Shown here in pieces: positions 25,793-34,163 of a DNA stretch of 64,000 nt. The DNA is from Bog-366 sp963722555. Lineage in GTDB: Bacteria; Acidobacteriota; Terriglobia; UBA7540. The DNA lies in the NCBI GenBank assembly GCA_963722555.1, contig CAVRNQ010000007.1, positions 620,001-684,000 on the forward strand, read 5' to 3'. The translations under genes were made by a program, and so were the position numbers. Within the stretch, counting starts at the first letter, position 1. Every line of letters starts with the position of its first letter. Below the pieces are notes generated by a model. That model saw only the letters and a program-made list of their open reading frames with translations, searched no databases and was not told the DNA's origin.

Positions 25793-27100
25793 ATGTCACT
25801 CTGGACTCGTGGAAAATGGTTCTGGGCCGATTTCAGCGTCAACGGGTTGCGGTATCGGGTGCCACTGAAAGATAGCCGGGGGAGGAAGATTCCAGCGGAT
25901 GACGGTCACCGCGAGATGGCCGCCCGCAGCGAAGAACGCGCCATGGAAAAGGCCGAACGCGGGCAGCTTGCACCGCAGAAGGAACGCTCTGCACGGTTGC
26001 CATTGAGCCAAGCTGCCGATGAATACCTTGCCAGCCGCAAGCTGGAATTGGCCGCGTCCAGCATGGTGAAAGAAACCGATCTGGCCGCTCGCCTCAAGGA
26101 CCACTTCAAAGACACAAGGCTTTCAGCGATCAAAAGGGAAAGTGTGATTGCCTACCGGGAATGGCGTGCCAAGAATGGGGTCGGCCCGGCCCTCATCAAC
26201 ATGGAAGTGGGCAGCCTCCGCCGCATCCTGAAGCGGGCCAAGCTCTGGCACATGGTAGGCGCAGACATCAAGCCATTGAAGGAGCCTGAGACAATTGGAC
26301 GCGCCCTTACATTCGAGGAAAGGACGCGCCTGTTCCACTTTGCCAGCCAAAAGCCTGAATGGGAAACGGCGTGCTGGGCCGCTACGGTGGCCGTCAGTAC
26401 CACAGCCAGAGGTTGCGAGTTACGCGCCTTGCAGTGGCGCAACGTGGATTTCATCAACCGGACGATGGAAATCCCAAAGAGCAAGACAGACGCCGGAGTC
26501 CGTCTGGTTCCTCTGACGCCAGAGGCTTACGAAGCGCTCATGAAGCTTCGCAGACGGGCAGAGATGTTCGGGCCGGTTGAACCGTCACACTTTGTCTTTG
26601 CGGCTTTCCGGTCAAGATTCCGTTTTGAGAACCGTAAGGGCGCGCGGGGGGGGATGACGAAAGAGATGCAAATTAGCGCCTTCGATCCCACCCACCCGGT
26701 GGGCAGTTGGCGCACGGCTTGGCGAACCCTGACCAAGAAAGCCGGTCTCAAGGGCCTTCGTTTTCACGATCTGCGCCACACGGCTATTTCCGCCCTCGGG
26801 GAAGCGGGAGTGCCAGACCGGGTAATTATGGACATTGCCGGGCATGTGAGTATGCGGATGTTGAAGCGGTACTCCCACATACAGCTTGAGGCGAAACGGG
26901 CGGCGATTCAGGCCCTCTCGAACCGTCCAAAAATTGTCACTTCGGCAGTGGTTTCAGAAGGGGCCAACGTCACAAAACACGTCACAAAATCGGGTGAAAC
27001 TGGCGAATTGGAATCTCTACCAGCGGAACTTATTGAAAGCATTGGTAGGCCCGTGGGGACTCGAACCCCAGACCTCTACCGTGTCAAGGTAGCGCTCTAA
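25793..27100 (+). CDS. int: Tyrosine recombinase/integrase
   Basis: The 435-aa phage-type integrase has an arm-binding N-terminus (WFWADFSVNGLRYRVPL), a SAM-like core-binding domain (residues about 70-160) and a catalytic domain. Catalytic residues are R206 (TARGCELR), K229/K231 (PKSKTDAG), H325 and R328 (HDLRHTA), H351 (GHVS) and Y360 (KRYSHI). It integrates and excises the element at the tRNA-Val gene. The last 18 codons (VGTRTPDLYRVKVAL) are antisense to tRNA-Val and the stop lies inside it, so the gene's end is set by the attachment site. It is expressed with the upstream zinc-finger gene. Confidence 0.95.
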   Translation: MSLWTRGKWFWADFSVNGLRYRVPLKDSRGRKIPADDGHREMAARSEERAMEKAERGQLAPQKERSARLPLSQAADEYLASRKLELAASSMVKETDLAARLKDHFKDTRLSAIKRESVIAYREWRAKNGVGPALINMEVGSLRRILKRAKLWHMVGADIKPLKEPETIGRALTFEERTRLFHFASQKPEWETACWAATVAVSTTARGCELRALQWRNVDFINRTMEIPKSKTDAGVRLVPLTPEAYEALMKLRRRAEMFGPVEPSHFVFAAFRSRFRFENRKGARGGMTKEMQISAFDPTHPVGSWRTAWRTLTKKAGLKGLRFHDLRHTAISALGEAGVPDRVIMDIAGHVSMRMLKRYSHIQLEAKRAAIQALSNRPKIVTSAVVSEGANVTKHVTKSGETGELESLPAELIESIGRPVGTRTPDLYRVKVAL

Positions 27101-27120
27101 CCGGGCTGAGCTACGGGCCT
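27047..27120 (-). tRNA. tRNA-Val (GAC)
   Basis: The 74-nt cloverleaf is complete. Acceptor AGGCCCG pairs with CGGGCCT. The D-stem is GCTC/GAGC and the anticodon stem CTACC/GGTAG with loop TTGACAC (anticodon GAC). The T-arm is TGGGG-TTCGAGT-CCCCA. CCA is not encoded. Its 3' end faces the integrase, so it is the likely integration target, reconstituted by the element. A good promoter lies just upstream on the minus strand. Confidence 0.97.
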
Positions 27121-27133
27121 GGACGGCTCTTCC

Positions 27134-27162
27134 AAGCTAGCGCAGTTCCCCCAACCTGTCAA
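27134..27162 (-). promoter_or_regulatory. Promoter of tRNA-Val
   Basis: On the minus strand TTGACA (27162-27157), a 17-bp spacer and TAGCTT (27139-27134) lie just upstream of the tRNA 5' end. Its intactness shows that integration happened on the other, 3' side. Confidence 0.65.
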
Positions 27163-28734
27163 CGTGGCGGCGCGTGGCGGCGCGCGTGGCAGCGCGCAGT
27201 TCCGCTGGGTCGTGCTGGTTCCCTCGGAGCAACTCCTTCCGCTGCCCCTTTGCGGGAAGACTCCGCTTGTCCAGCCCAAGCGACAACCGCCAGGGGCAAA
27301 CCTGGAAGTTCAGATGTAGTTCGCCTCATTCCGTTCCTGCCGCTTCTTGCACCCCTGCAGGCGGTCGGAGTTGCGAGCCTTCGCTAGTTTCTGGGCCTTC
27401 ACTTTCCACAACCGCGTCCGGTGGTTCAGCAATCGGAGGATTTCTTGACCAGGGGCAACCCTACTCCGTCCCATTTCCGCGAGCAACCGGATCCCTGCCA
27501 GCGAATCATGGATTAGCCGGTCGTGCACCAAAGCACTTTCCGACGAAAATTCACTCGTTAGTCGGCCGCGTGTCAAAGTGCGCTCCAAGCAGGGGATGCT
27601 GAGTGCCTTGCAAGTCAGTACCCACTACGTAAACATTACAGGCAGAACAACACTCGTTGCCAAGCGAGAGTCGGCCCACCCGGAAGAACCCTTCGCGACG
27701 GTCTTATGTAGCCTCGTCCCGAGGGAACTCCGCAGATAGTTCCCCCCGGGGTTCAGCAGGGAATTCCGCCTCTAAGCCTTGGAGATCTCGGCACCCACCC
27801 CGCGTGGGGGCTCACGGTGTGTAGAGTCTCTCCATTGCCCTATGATGCGATCATGGGCAGTAGCCTTTCAGGAATCAAGGCCTCGTGCGATTACTGGTAA
27901 ACCGCAATCCTGCCCGCGCAATCAAGACAGCCTGCGCCCCACCTTGCCGGGCCTTCCGCGCCCTCGAGTCCCAGCGTTCGGGTCCACTTCTCTGCTCCGC
28001 CTTAGGGAGCTGATTTCGCGGCTTCAAACCCGGGGCGAGGCTTAACGGCCGGACCGGGAGTACGCTAGCATCAGGGACCGGAACACCGGCCAAGTCCACC
28101 GGATCAGCTTCCCGGAGAGTGAGATCCTCGCGGCGCGCCTGTCCAGGCTTCAGTTTCCGATGAATTGGAAGATCGTGTTCACGCCATTCCCGAGAGCGTC
28201 GCGCCGGAAATCGCTGCCCGGCCCCAGGCGACTGGGGGAAACCGCGGACCCCCTGGGGGTTTTGCCGCACAGAGCTAGCCCATATTGCTTGTCAGCAAGA
28301 GCCTAGGGGGGCCATGCGGGGCTGGTTCGCTCCCGGGGCAAGCAGTTCATCGCAACTCTGGCACATTGTCTCCCCCGGGCGGCTAGCCTCGCCGTTTCCT
28401 AGCCAGCAGGCCGCCAGAACGGTATCGCAGCGCGCAAACGCTGCACCCTCAGAATCCCCCTGATTCCATGGCACACAGACTCCAGCGTCTTGAGCCGATA
28501 CTATAGGCTACAAGGATTGGCGCATCATGTCAAGAGCCAGAAAGTCACTGCCCTGGAAACCTTACTGATTGGCAAGATTCTTAGCCTCGATTATGGATAG
28601 GCTGAGGATGCACATCTGCGGTGGGTGCCCCGGACCGGATGCGGTCGGTGGTCTTCGCCTGGGCACCGGGGGGGTGATGGCGAGAAAGCCTGGCCTACAC
28701 ACCACGACCGGCAAGTGAGGCGGCGCTGGCCTGT
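27163..28734. other. Gene-poor stretch between tRNA-Val and the prophage side
   Basis: I see no convincing gene in 1.6 kb. A 92-codon minus-strand frame at 27310-27588 has a basic helical end (RLWKVKAQKLAKARNSD) and could be a small gene or remnant. Other frames are Arg/Pro-rich noise. The start is low complexity (GGCGGCGCGTGGCGGCGCG). The left prophage boundary may lie here. Confidence 0.4.
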
Positions 28735-29268
28735 CTATTCGTCCCGGTCCTTGGCAGCGGGCGACAAACGGGAGGGCAGCTTGGTGCGGCGCCGCCGCCG
28801 CGGGCGGGGGTCCGCGGCCACCCCCGCCATCTGAATGATGCTTTCGGCCAGGAGATGCAGCCCCTCGGCAGCGACTTGGTTGCCCTGCATTTTCATGGCG
28901 CTCAACTCCAAAATATTCTCCACGGTTTCTTGATAGAGGGATCGGGTTTCAGCCGGCAGCGAACGCAAGAACTCCGGGTCGAGGTAGGATTGCTCCAATT
29001 CGGCCTGCCCGGGCAATTGCGTCTGGCGCGGCACTGCCGGAGGTGCTACCTTTGGCGGCGCGGTCGTAAACAGACTGCGGGCTTCCGCGTCGGGGCATAA
29101 CTCCAGCAAGCGGCGGAGACGGTAGCCGCGCGGGGAGGAGCGACCTGCTTCCCAGAACTGCACGGCGCTGAGGCTGCAACCCACGCGTGCCGCGAGTTCT
29201 TGCTGAGTAATTCCCAACTTGTCGCGTAGATTCGATACGGCCATTGGCTGGATTTTGACAAAACGCAT
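28735..29268 (-). CDS. XRE-family regulator with long C-terminal domain
   Basis: Residues about 12-55 form a cro/CI helix-turn-helix (LRDKLGITQQELAARVGCSL, then SAVQFWEAGRSSPRG). A proline-rich linker and a helical region (ETRSLYQETVENILELSAMK) follow. The C-terminus is very basic (DPRPRRRRRTKLPSR). The start could be 29268 or the ATG at 29244. It is divergent from a strong plus-strand promoter at 29279 and so could repress it like a phage repressor. A remnant of a paralogue lies at 3908-4000, so it may instead be a chromosomal family. Confidence 0.75.
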   Translation of the reverse strand: MRFVKIQPMAVSNLRDKLGITQQELAARVGCSLSAVQFWEAGRSSPRGYRLRRLLELCPDAEARSLFTTAPPKVAPPAVPRQTQLPGQAELEQSYLDPEFLRSLPAETRSLYQETVENILELSAMKMQGNQVAAEGLHLLAESIIQMAGVAADPRPRRRRRTKLPSRLSPAAKDRDE

Positions 29269-29278
29269 AAATTTCTTC

Positions 29279-29306
29279 TTGACTTATGTTAAATAACGCT
29301 TAGAAT
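29279..29306 (+). promoter_or_regulatory. Sigma-70-type promoter toward the RHH gene
   Basis: TTGACT (29279-29284), a 16-bp spacer and TAGAAT (29301-29306) closely match the integrase-operon promoter at 24919 in both boxes and spacing. It sits in the divergent region beside the XRE gene. Confidence 0.55.
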
Positions 29307-29570
29307 AAAGCTCGCAATTAGGATGTTAACAAAGTCCAATGCGCATTATGAATGACCGTCGCGGAAAAAACCAGAGAAATGAGCACGCCTGGATTTCGCC
29401 GTTTTCCATGCAACACAAGCAAGTCCTGCCCGCCGTAAGTGCGGGTACCACGCAGTTTTCGCCGGGACCCTAAGCGCCGCGCTCAGCCCGCGTTTGCGGG
29501 CGACTCTGCCGCGCGCTTCGGACCAGGCGGCTGCCAACCTCAAAGTCATCTGCGAGAGAGGACATTGGCT

Positions 29571-29792
29571 ATGGCAGAACAGAAAAAACCCGAATTCGAC
29601 ATTACGGTCAGTCATCGACTCCCCGAAACCCTCGTCGCCAACGTGGACCAGTGGGCGGCGCGAACCTGGCGCGACCGCGCCAAGATTCTCTCGGCGATCT
29701 GCTGCCGCGTCCTGGAGATGGTCCGCCAAGAGGGGGGCTTCCAGCAAGATCTAAGTGATGTGTTACGTCGATTACGACTCGATCCGGCGTGA
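29571..29792 (+). CDS. Ribbon-helix-helix DNA-binding protein, 73 aa
   Basis: The start at 29571 (MAEQKKPEFDITVSHRLPE) gives a compact protein. A short beta strand (DITVSHRLP) is followed by two helices (ETLVANVDQWAARTW and DRAKILSAICCRVLEMVRQ), as in Arc/CopG-type repressors. Longer upstream frames add Arg/Pro-rich noise. It is the first rightward gene after the 29279 promoter and probably part of an early regulatory module. Partner and operator are unknown. Confidence 0.6.
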   Translation: MAEQKKPEFDITVSHRLPETLVANVDQWAARTWRDRAKILSAICCRVLEMVRQEGGFQQDLSDVLRRLRLDPA

Positions 29793-30084
29793 TCTTTTTT
29801 TCCAAGAGGCTGTCTCTTATGTCTCTTCCGTCTTTGCCCGAGGCTGGGTCCAAACCCGGCCACACCCCGCACTGTAGTCGGGCGTCCTTCACCTTCCACC
29901 TGCGTGTTACCAACGCGCAGAAGGTGGGTGGAGAGCTATGCGGAATCAGGCTAACATTTGGCCGCGTCCGCCGATACCTATGCCGCCACGGTAGTGCGGC
30001 TCAAAATCGCCTGCCTCGGCAGGCTAACTGGGGCCTCTGCCCTGGATCGCAAATTGCAAATTTGGGATAGCAGGGGAGGCTCCG

Positions 30085-30615
30085 GTGAAAACCTACGCAC
30101 TTTATCTCGCTGCCTGCGCGCTGCACCTAGTGCTGCTCTTTCTCTTCAGTCACCTACAACTCTACCGTCGCCATCCTTTCTTCATGCTCTGGCTACTGGC
30201 GGCGCCGCTCGCAAACCTCGCGTTTTGGGTACTCTACTGGGCTGGAGAGGGCCGACTGCTGGCGCGGGCCGAAGTGGGTTTTGACGTACTCGAGTATGCG
30301 TTATTGATCGGCGCCCTGGTGCTGGCGGTAATCCAGTGGCACGATCCGTCGAGTGTTGTCTTGCGCCGGGGGATTTCCGCCCTGATCATCTTTGCCCTGG
30401 CAGGCCGCTTAGCGGCCAATTATCAGTTCGCGGGCGGTCTCGGAACCGTGCTCGCGAACATTACCAACGCATCCTTTCTCGCGCCCATCGCTTACATGGT
30501 AGTAAAGTTCTCGAACGTTCGTCTGGAGCGTCTCCCCCTCTGGCTGCGCGAGGATGCCCCCTGGGTGGCCGTCGCACGCCACGCCTATCAGTTCACGCAC
30601 TCATTATTCAGTTGA
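30085..30615 (+). CDS. Multi-pass membrane protein, 176 aa
   Basis: About five hydrophobic helices are visible (residues 5-22, 30-50, 72-92, 98-118, 128-148) with a soluble C-terminus. The start ATG is shortly after AGGGGAGG. No transporter or enzyme motif is recognised. The 290 bp upstream (29793-30084) hold no gene. It may be prophage cargo or host; the context does not decide. Confidence 0.6.
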   Translation: MKTYALYLAACALHLVLLFLFSHLQLYRRHPFFMLWLLAAPLANLAFWVLYWAGEGRLLARAEVGFDVLEYALLIGALVLAVIQWHDPSSVVLRRGISALIIFALAGRLAANYQFAGGLGTVLANITNASFLAPIAYMVVKFSNVRLERLPLWLREDAPWVAVARHAYQFTHSLFS

Positions 30616-30970
30616 TTTCCAGGGAACATATGAGGTTCTTCGGCCAAGCCGGCAACGTTCTGTCAGTAAAAGCAGTACTACTTCGTTACTATCGCTAGGG
30701 CCATCATGGGAACCTTCCTCGATAGAAGAGCGCCAGCGCAACCGTTCGGTACCCGCGGGTTCGCACTTGGCCGCGGGCTCACGGTCGCCGAAGTCCATGC
30801 TTTTTCAGGCCCGGCAGTGTTGGGCGGAACGGCCCGTCCACCCCAAGGTAACCTACGCCGCCTTTCTTCCTGCGACAAGGCTCTACGCGACACCTCCCCC
30901 CCCACACCTCCCCGCCCCCGCGACGTTCCGCCCATCACTGCTGCGCCTGGATCAAACCCCGCTTCGCCCT

Positions 30971-31049
30971 CCGGGGTCGTCGAAGGAGTCGAAAAGGTGA
31001 AGCCCCAACTTTTCGGCGCTTCAACTCTCTCGACTTTCTCATCGACCTG
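30971..31049. repeat. Quasi-palindromic element, GTCGAAG/CTTCGAC family
   Basis: The left arm iterates GTCGAAGGAGTCGAAAAGG. The right arm is GCGCTTCAACTCTCTCGACT and pairs with it imperfectly. Related sequence is inside the endolysin gene at 34509-34572. It lies in the 576-bp gap (30616-31191) that otherwise holds no recognised gene. Confidence 0.55.
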
Positions 31050-31191
31050 TGGGGCCCAGGGCCTGTGGGCGCGGGCAAGCAAAAGGCCCCGGGTGCGGAG
31101 CCCGCCCCGAGGGCCGGGGAAGCGAGGGCTGGATTCAAAATCCCTGATGCAAGAATCAACCCTCCAGCCAGAGGGTTCCGGAGCCAACGTC

Positions 31192-31608
31192 ATGAACCTT
31201 TTGATTGTGGAAGACAACGGGCAACTTGCGGAGCTGACCGCCGTGCTCCTGCGATCGCTTGACCGGCAGGCACAGCGGTTGGAGACCATCACCCTCGCCG
31301 CCGATCTGGAGACCGCGATGCACTGTCTGCCCCAGCATGATGTCGTCCTCTGTGACGGCCAATTCCCCCTCTCCCCGAACTCCCGTTTCGTCGTGGAAGA
31401 GTGGGACGTGGTTCGCCACGAAGCCGCCCGCCGCGGCATCCACTTCGTTCTCTACACCGGTTCGCCTCGCGCTCTCGACGGCGCGCGCGACAGCCGCACG
31501 GCGGCGCTTCCCAAGCCCGCCCCCATCGCGGAGATCTATGCGGCAATAACAAGTCATCCGTTGTCCGTATCGGCCACGGAGGGTCAACGACGGGTGGCTG
31601 ATAATTGA
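31192..31608 (+). CDS. Stand-alone CheY-like receiver domain
   Basis: ATG 31192 follows GGAG. The 138-aa protein is a response-regulator receiver: acidic pair E7-D8 (LLIVEDNG), phosphoacceptor D55 (VVLCDGQFPL), T89 (VLYTGSPR) and K108 (LPKPAPIAEI). No output domain follows, so it would act by protein contact or as a phosphate sink. Location among prophage early genes is unusual for a two-component protein; no histidine kinase is nearby. It could tie phage or host behaviour to a host kinase. Confidence 0.8.
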   Translation: MNLLIVEDNGQLAELTAVLLRSLDRQAQRLETITLAADLETAMHCLPQHDVVLCDGQFPLSPNSRFVVEEWDVVRHEAARRGIHFVLYTGSPRALDGARDSRTAALPKPAPIAEIYAAITSHPLSVSATEGQRRVADN

Positions 31609-31633
31609 AGACTGACAACTCGCCGGAGGCGTC

Positions 31634-31876
31634 ATGAAGCAGACTTTCGAGGAATACTCTTTGGAATTAAGTGGCGTGGCGGAACGGCTCGCGCAAGAAG
31701 CCGAGTTGCGCGCCCGCTGCGAGCATCTCCGAGCTTTCAACTTCGGCCGTTCGGTCGAACACCTGGAAGACACTCGGCGCCGCCTCTGGCTGCGCGCCCG
31801 CTGGCTGCTGTTGGGCATGGCCCTCGGCGCCACGCTGGCGGCAGGTTACGTCCAGGCGCTGGGGGGCGGGCGCTAG
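31634..31876 (+). CDS. Small protein with C-terminal membrane anchor
   Basis: The 80-aa protein has a strong ribosome-binding site (GGAGG, 4 nt). A charged helical N-terminus (residues 1-52, coiled-coil-like) is followed by one transmembrane helix (WLLLGMALGATLAAGYV). It lies 25 bp after the receiver gene, probably co-transcribed. No family recognised. Confidence 0.55.
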   Translation: MKQTFEEYSLELSGVAERLAQEAELRARCEHLRAFNFGRSVEHLEDTRRRLWLRARWLLLGMALGATLAAGYVQALGGGR

Positions 31877-31946
31877 CTTCCGCTTCGCGACTCTTTGACT
31901 CGCTCGAAATGCCTCTCGGAAGGCAAGGCCAAAGGCCAAGGCAAAT

Positions 31947-32243
31947 ATGGCACCGCGCAAGAAAACACAAAACGAGATGGCTGAATGTACGGCCCTCTTG
32001 GACCTGGTTAAGTTGGTCTTCGAGAAGCAGGGCAAGAGGCAGGGACCGAGCAGTAAGGCCCTTCGCCAATCGCCAGGCGTACGAATCATAAAGACCCCAG
32101 TCAAAGACACTGAACCTTTGGCTTCACAACTTTTTGATTTGTTCGACCAGCTTTTCGGAAAGCGAAGCCAAAGGCGACATCTTACGCGCCAGTCAAGACG
32201 CCAGGCGCCCAGCGCCAAAGGCAGCAGTCCAAAAACTCGGTGA
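31947..32243 (+). CDS. Small basic protein of unknown function
   Basis: The 98-aa product is rich in Lys/Arg/Gln. A hydrophobic-patterned middle (ALLDLVKLVFEKQGK and LASQLFDLFDQLFGKR) is flanked by basic tails. The ribosome-binding site is poor and surrounding DNA contains short iterated words (AAGGCCAAAGGCCAAGG), so it may be partly repeat-derived. Low confidence. Confidence 0.3.
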   Translation: MAPRKKTQNEMAECTALLDLVKLVFEKQGKRQGPSSKALRQSPGVRIIKTPVKDTEPLASQLFDLFDQLFGKRSQRRHLTRQSRRQAPSAKGSSPKTR

Positions 32244-32530
32244 CCCGATGAACCCACCTCCCAGTTTTCCGATGACTCTCTCGAACCTGTCCCGCCAGCC
32301 GGCAGGGCGCCAGGACTATTTCTTAGCCCGGCGGCTTGCCCGGCGCAGGGCAGGGGAAAGCTGTCGAACTCAAGGAACCAGGCTCTCGTCCCCGCTCGGC
32401 ACTCACGGCGAAGCTTGCGGCGCTCGCGCCGCCCGCGATTTCCTGCCGCATCTGCCCCGCGCCCTGCACCGAGGGAGAGGAATGCCGCTGGGCGTGGCTG
32501 GCCGGCGCGGTACGCGAATGAGTTGCTCAA

Positions 32531-32559
32531 CCGATCACCCGATCACCGGATCACCCGAT
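32531..32559. repeat. Iterated CGATCACCC/GATCACCGG words
   Basis: Four near-copies of the 9-10-bp word CCGATCACC are in tandem. The same word family recurs at 40234, 44336, 54616 and 55298. Confidence 0.65.
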
Positions 32560-32584
32560 ATAGCGATGTCAAGGGGGGCTAGAT

Positions 32585-32876
32585 CAGGACATTCCTCAAA
32601 ATTTTTACCTGTTTCGTTCTAACTCCACTAATTTAAGAACTTAGCTGTTTTGGCAAGTGGACAGCTTCAAATTGCCAAAATACCTTATAAAAGTGCGTAA
32701 ATACAGCCCTGCAAGCAGCTCTCTAAAGAGGCAAGGTTGGCTGAGGCGTATATAGACCCGCGATTTTCTTGGCTTTCGGCAACACTACCACTTTTTTGAA
32801 GCGAGTGCCGCACTCGAACGGGGCTGCAAATCCGGACTGATCAAACCGAGGAGCGAAAAAAATGGGGAAAGTCCTG
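32585..32876 (+). mobile_element. MITE-like element, copy 2 (292 bp)
   Basis: This is the exact reverse complement of 24251-24542 with no mismatch found. It is flanked by a 9-bp direct repeat GGGCTAGAT (32576-32584 and 32877-32885), different from the copy 1 duplication, so the two inserted independently. The right end carries GAGGAG, 8 nt, ATG. That end abuts the ATG of the following zinc-finger gene at 32884. Confidence 0.9.
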
Positions 32877-32883
32877 GGGCTAG

Positions 32884-33108
32884 ATGAGATGTCCTCACTG
32901 TGGCGCCATCACGGAAGTCAGTGAGAAACGCGGGGCCTATCGGGAACGGCGTTGCAGCAATCCCGCTTGCCGGTCAGAATTTACGACTTGCGAAAACCTC
33001 CTGACCCACAGCGAGCACCGGCGCCTGAACGCCAGAGCCCTGTCCCGGCGCGGCGCCTCAGCGCCTGGCGGGCCGGAGGAAAACTCGAAAGTGGCTTCAG
33101 CCGCGTAG
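32884..33108 (+). CDS. Ogr/Com-like zinc-finger protein
   Basis: The 74-aa protein has MRCPHCGAITEVSEKRG, then RRCSNPACRSEFTTCENL: two CxxC-type pairs at residues 3-6 and about 24-29. This pattern is shared by phage late activators of the Ogr/Delta type and by Mu Com. Such proteins switch on late genes or translation. The start codon overlaps the MITE target duplication (GGGCTAGATG), so its original leader was replaced by the MITE. It precedes the lysis module, fitting a late-gene activator. Confidence 0.6.
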   Translation: MRCPHCGAITEVSEKRGAYRERRCSNPACRSEFTTCENLLTHSEHRRLNARALSRRGASAPGGPEENSKVASAA

Positions 33109-33143
33109 CAGCACTTACCTAACACGCTGCTGAAGAAGGGGAT

Positions 33144-33550
33144 CTGTCATGCTGAGCGTAGCGATGTCACACCGGCGCAGCGATGTCATGCTGAGCGTAG
33201 CGAAGCATCTCGCCTTGGTTTGGCCCTTTCACGCAAAAACCCAGAGCCAGATCCTTCGCTGCGCTCAGCATGACAGCGAACGGGCTGAGGATGACAACGA
33301 AGGGCTCTCCAGAAACTCGATGAGGAGAACCCATCACTCAAACTGTCATCCTGAGCAGCAGCGAAGGATCTGCATGGGTTTTCAGTAACAAAGACAAATG
33401 CAGATCCTTCGTCCCGAAAGAACCGGGACTCAGGATGACAGTGTCAGCGATGGTGAATCGAATTGACTTACGCGCCGAGTTTCTGCAGAGCGGGCAGAGC
33501 GAGATTCTTCGCTTCGCTCAGAATGACAGCGAAGGGCTCAGCATGACAGC
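33144..33550. repeat. Cluster of TGTCATCCTGAGC...GAAGGATC repeats
   Basis: At least six copies occur in both orientations of a module with TGTCATgCTGAGCGtAGCGA and its complement CTTCGCTGCGCTCAGCATGA, often ending in AAGGATCT. Pairs of opposite copies would form large hairpins. The same module is at 40054-40146. I know similar words as dispersed intergenic repeats in many environmental bacterial genomes. The 33109-34163 stretch has no recognised gene. Confidence 0.8.
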
Positions 33551-33851
33551 GGCATCACAATTTCAAAGCTTTGCCCGCCTAAAGGCGGCCTCTACGTTTG
33601 CTGGCCGGGTTTTTATACAGTCGCTGAAGAGGGCAGGAGGCGGGAAGCCGTGATGAACCCCAGAAACCCCAGAACGGATAGGCGCACGCAGGTAGCCGGG
33701 GAACCCCCTGAGCTCGAGACGCTCTGCCGTCTGCACCTTTCTGTCTTGCGGGCCGAGCGGGCGGGCAGCGGCCAGCACCCGCGAAGGGGACAAAAGTGCC
33801 CTCCGGGGCTCACTTTCTGCCTACCGGTAGGCAAAATCGTTAGTTACCCTC

Positions 33852-33882
33852 TTGACAACCCCCTATTACTTAATGGTACTAT
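33852..33882 (+). promoter_or_regulatory. Possible promoter before the lysis module
   Basis: TTGACA (33852-33857) is followed after 19 bp by TACTAT (33877-33882). The spacer is longer than ideal. It is the only promoter-like site seen before the endolysin gene. Confidence 0.35.
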
Positions 33883-34163
33883 GCATATGTAAGAAGCGAC
33901 GTACCAGGAAAGAACGTCGCCGGAGCGGATGGTGGAAAGTTATGAACCGCAGAGACCCCAAGACGCAGGGAAATGATGAATTTGGAATTCCGACGGCGGA
34001 ATTGCCGTGCTGCGCCCTTTCGAGGTCTGCGGTGAGACGTAGGGGCGAGTCGCCAGCTCGCTCCTACGAACTTTACGCTTGCGCCTGATCAGTGTGAGCG
34101 AGCCCCGTACCACACGGTACGGAGCGAGGGCGGCGGCGGGTGCACACGCTGCCGCTGCCCAAA

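Noticed and set aside
22813..27120. Filamentous phage (inovirus) prophage
   Set aside because: The Rep is of the right type, but no Zot/pI ATPase and no small coat-protein genes are present.
24243..32885. The two 292-bp repeats as the ends of one composite transposon
   Set aside because: Each copy has its own distinct target duplication, so they are separate insertions; a composite unit would have one duplication outside both.
33435..33653. ORF encoding LRFAQNDSE-type peptide
   Set aside because: It is translated intergenic repeat DNA; this peptide is a hallmark of the TGTCATCCTGAGC repeat and not a gene.
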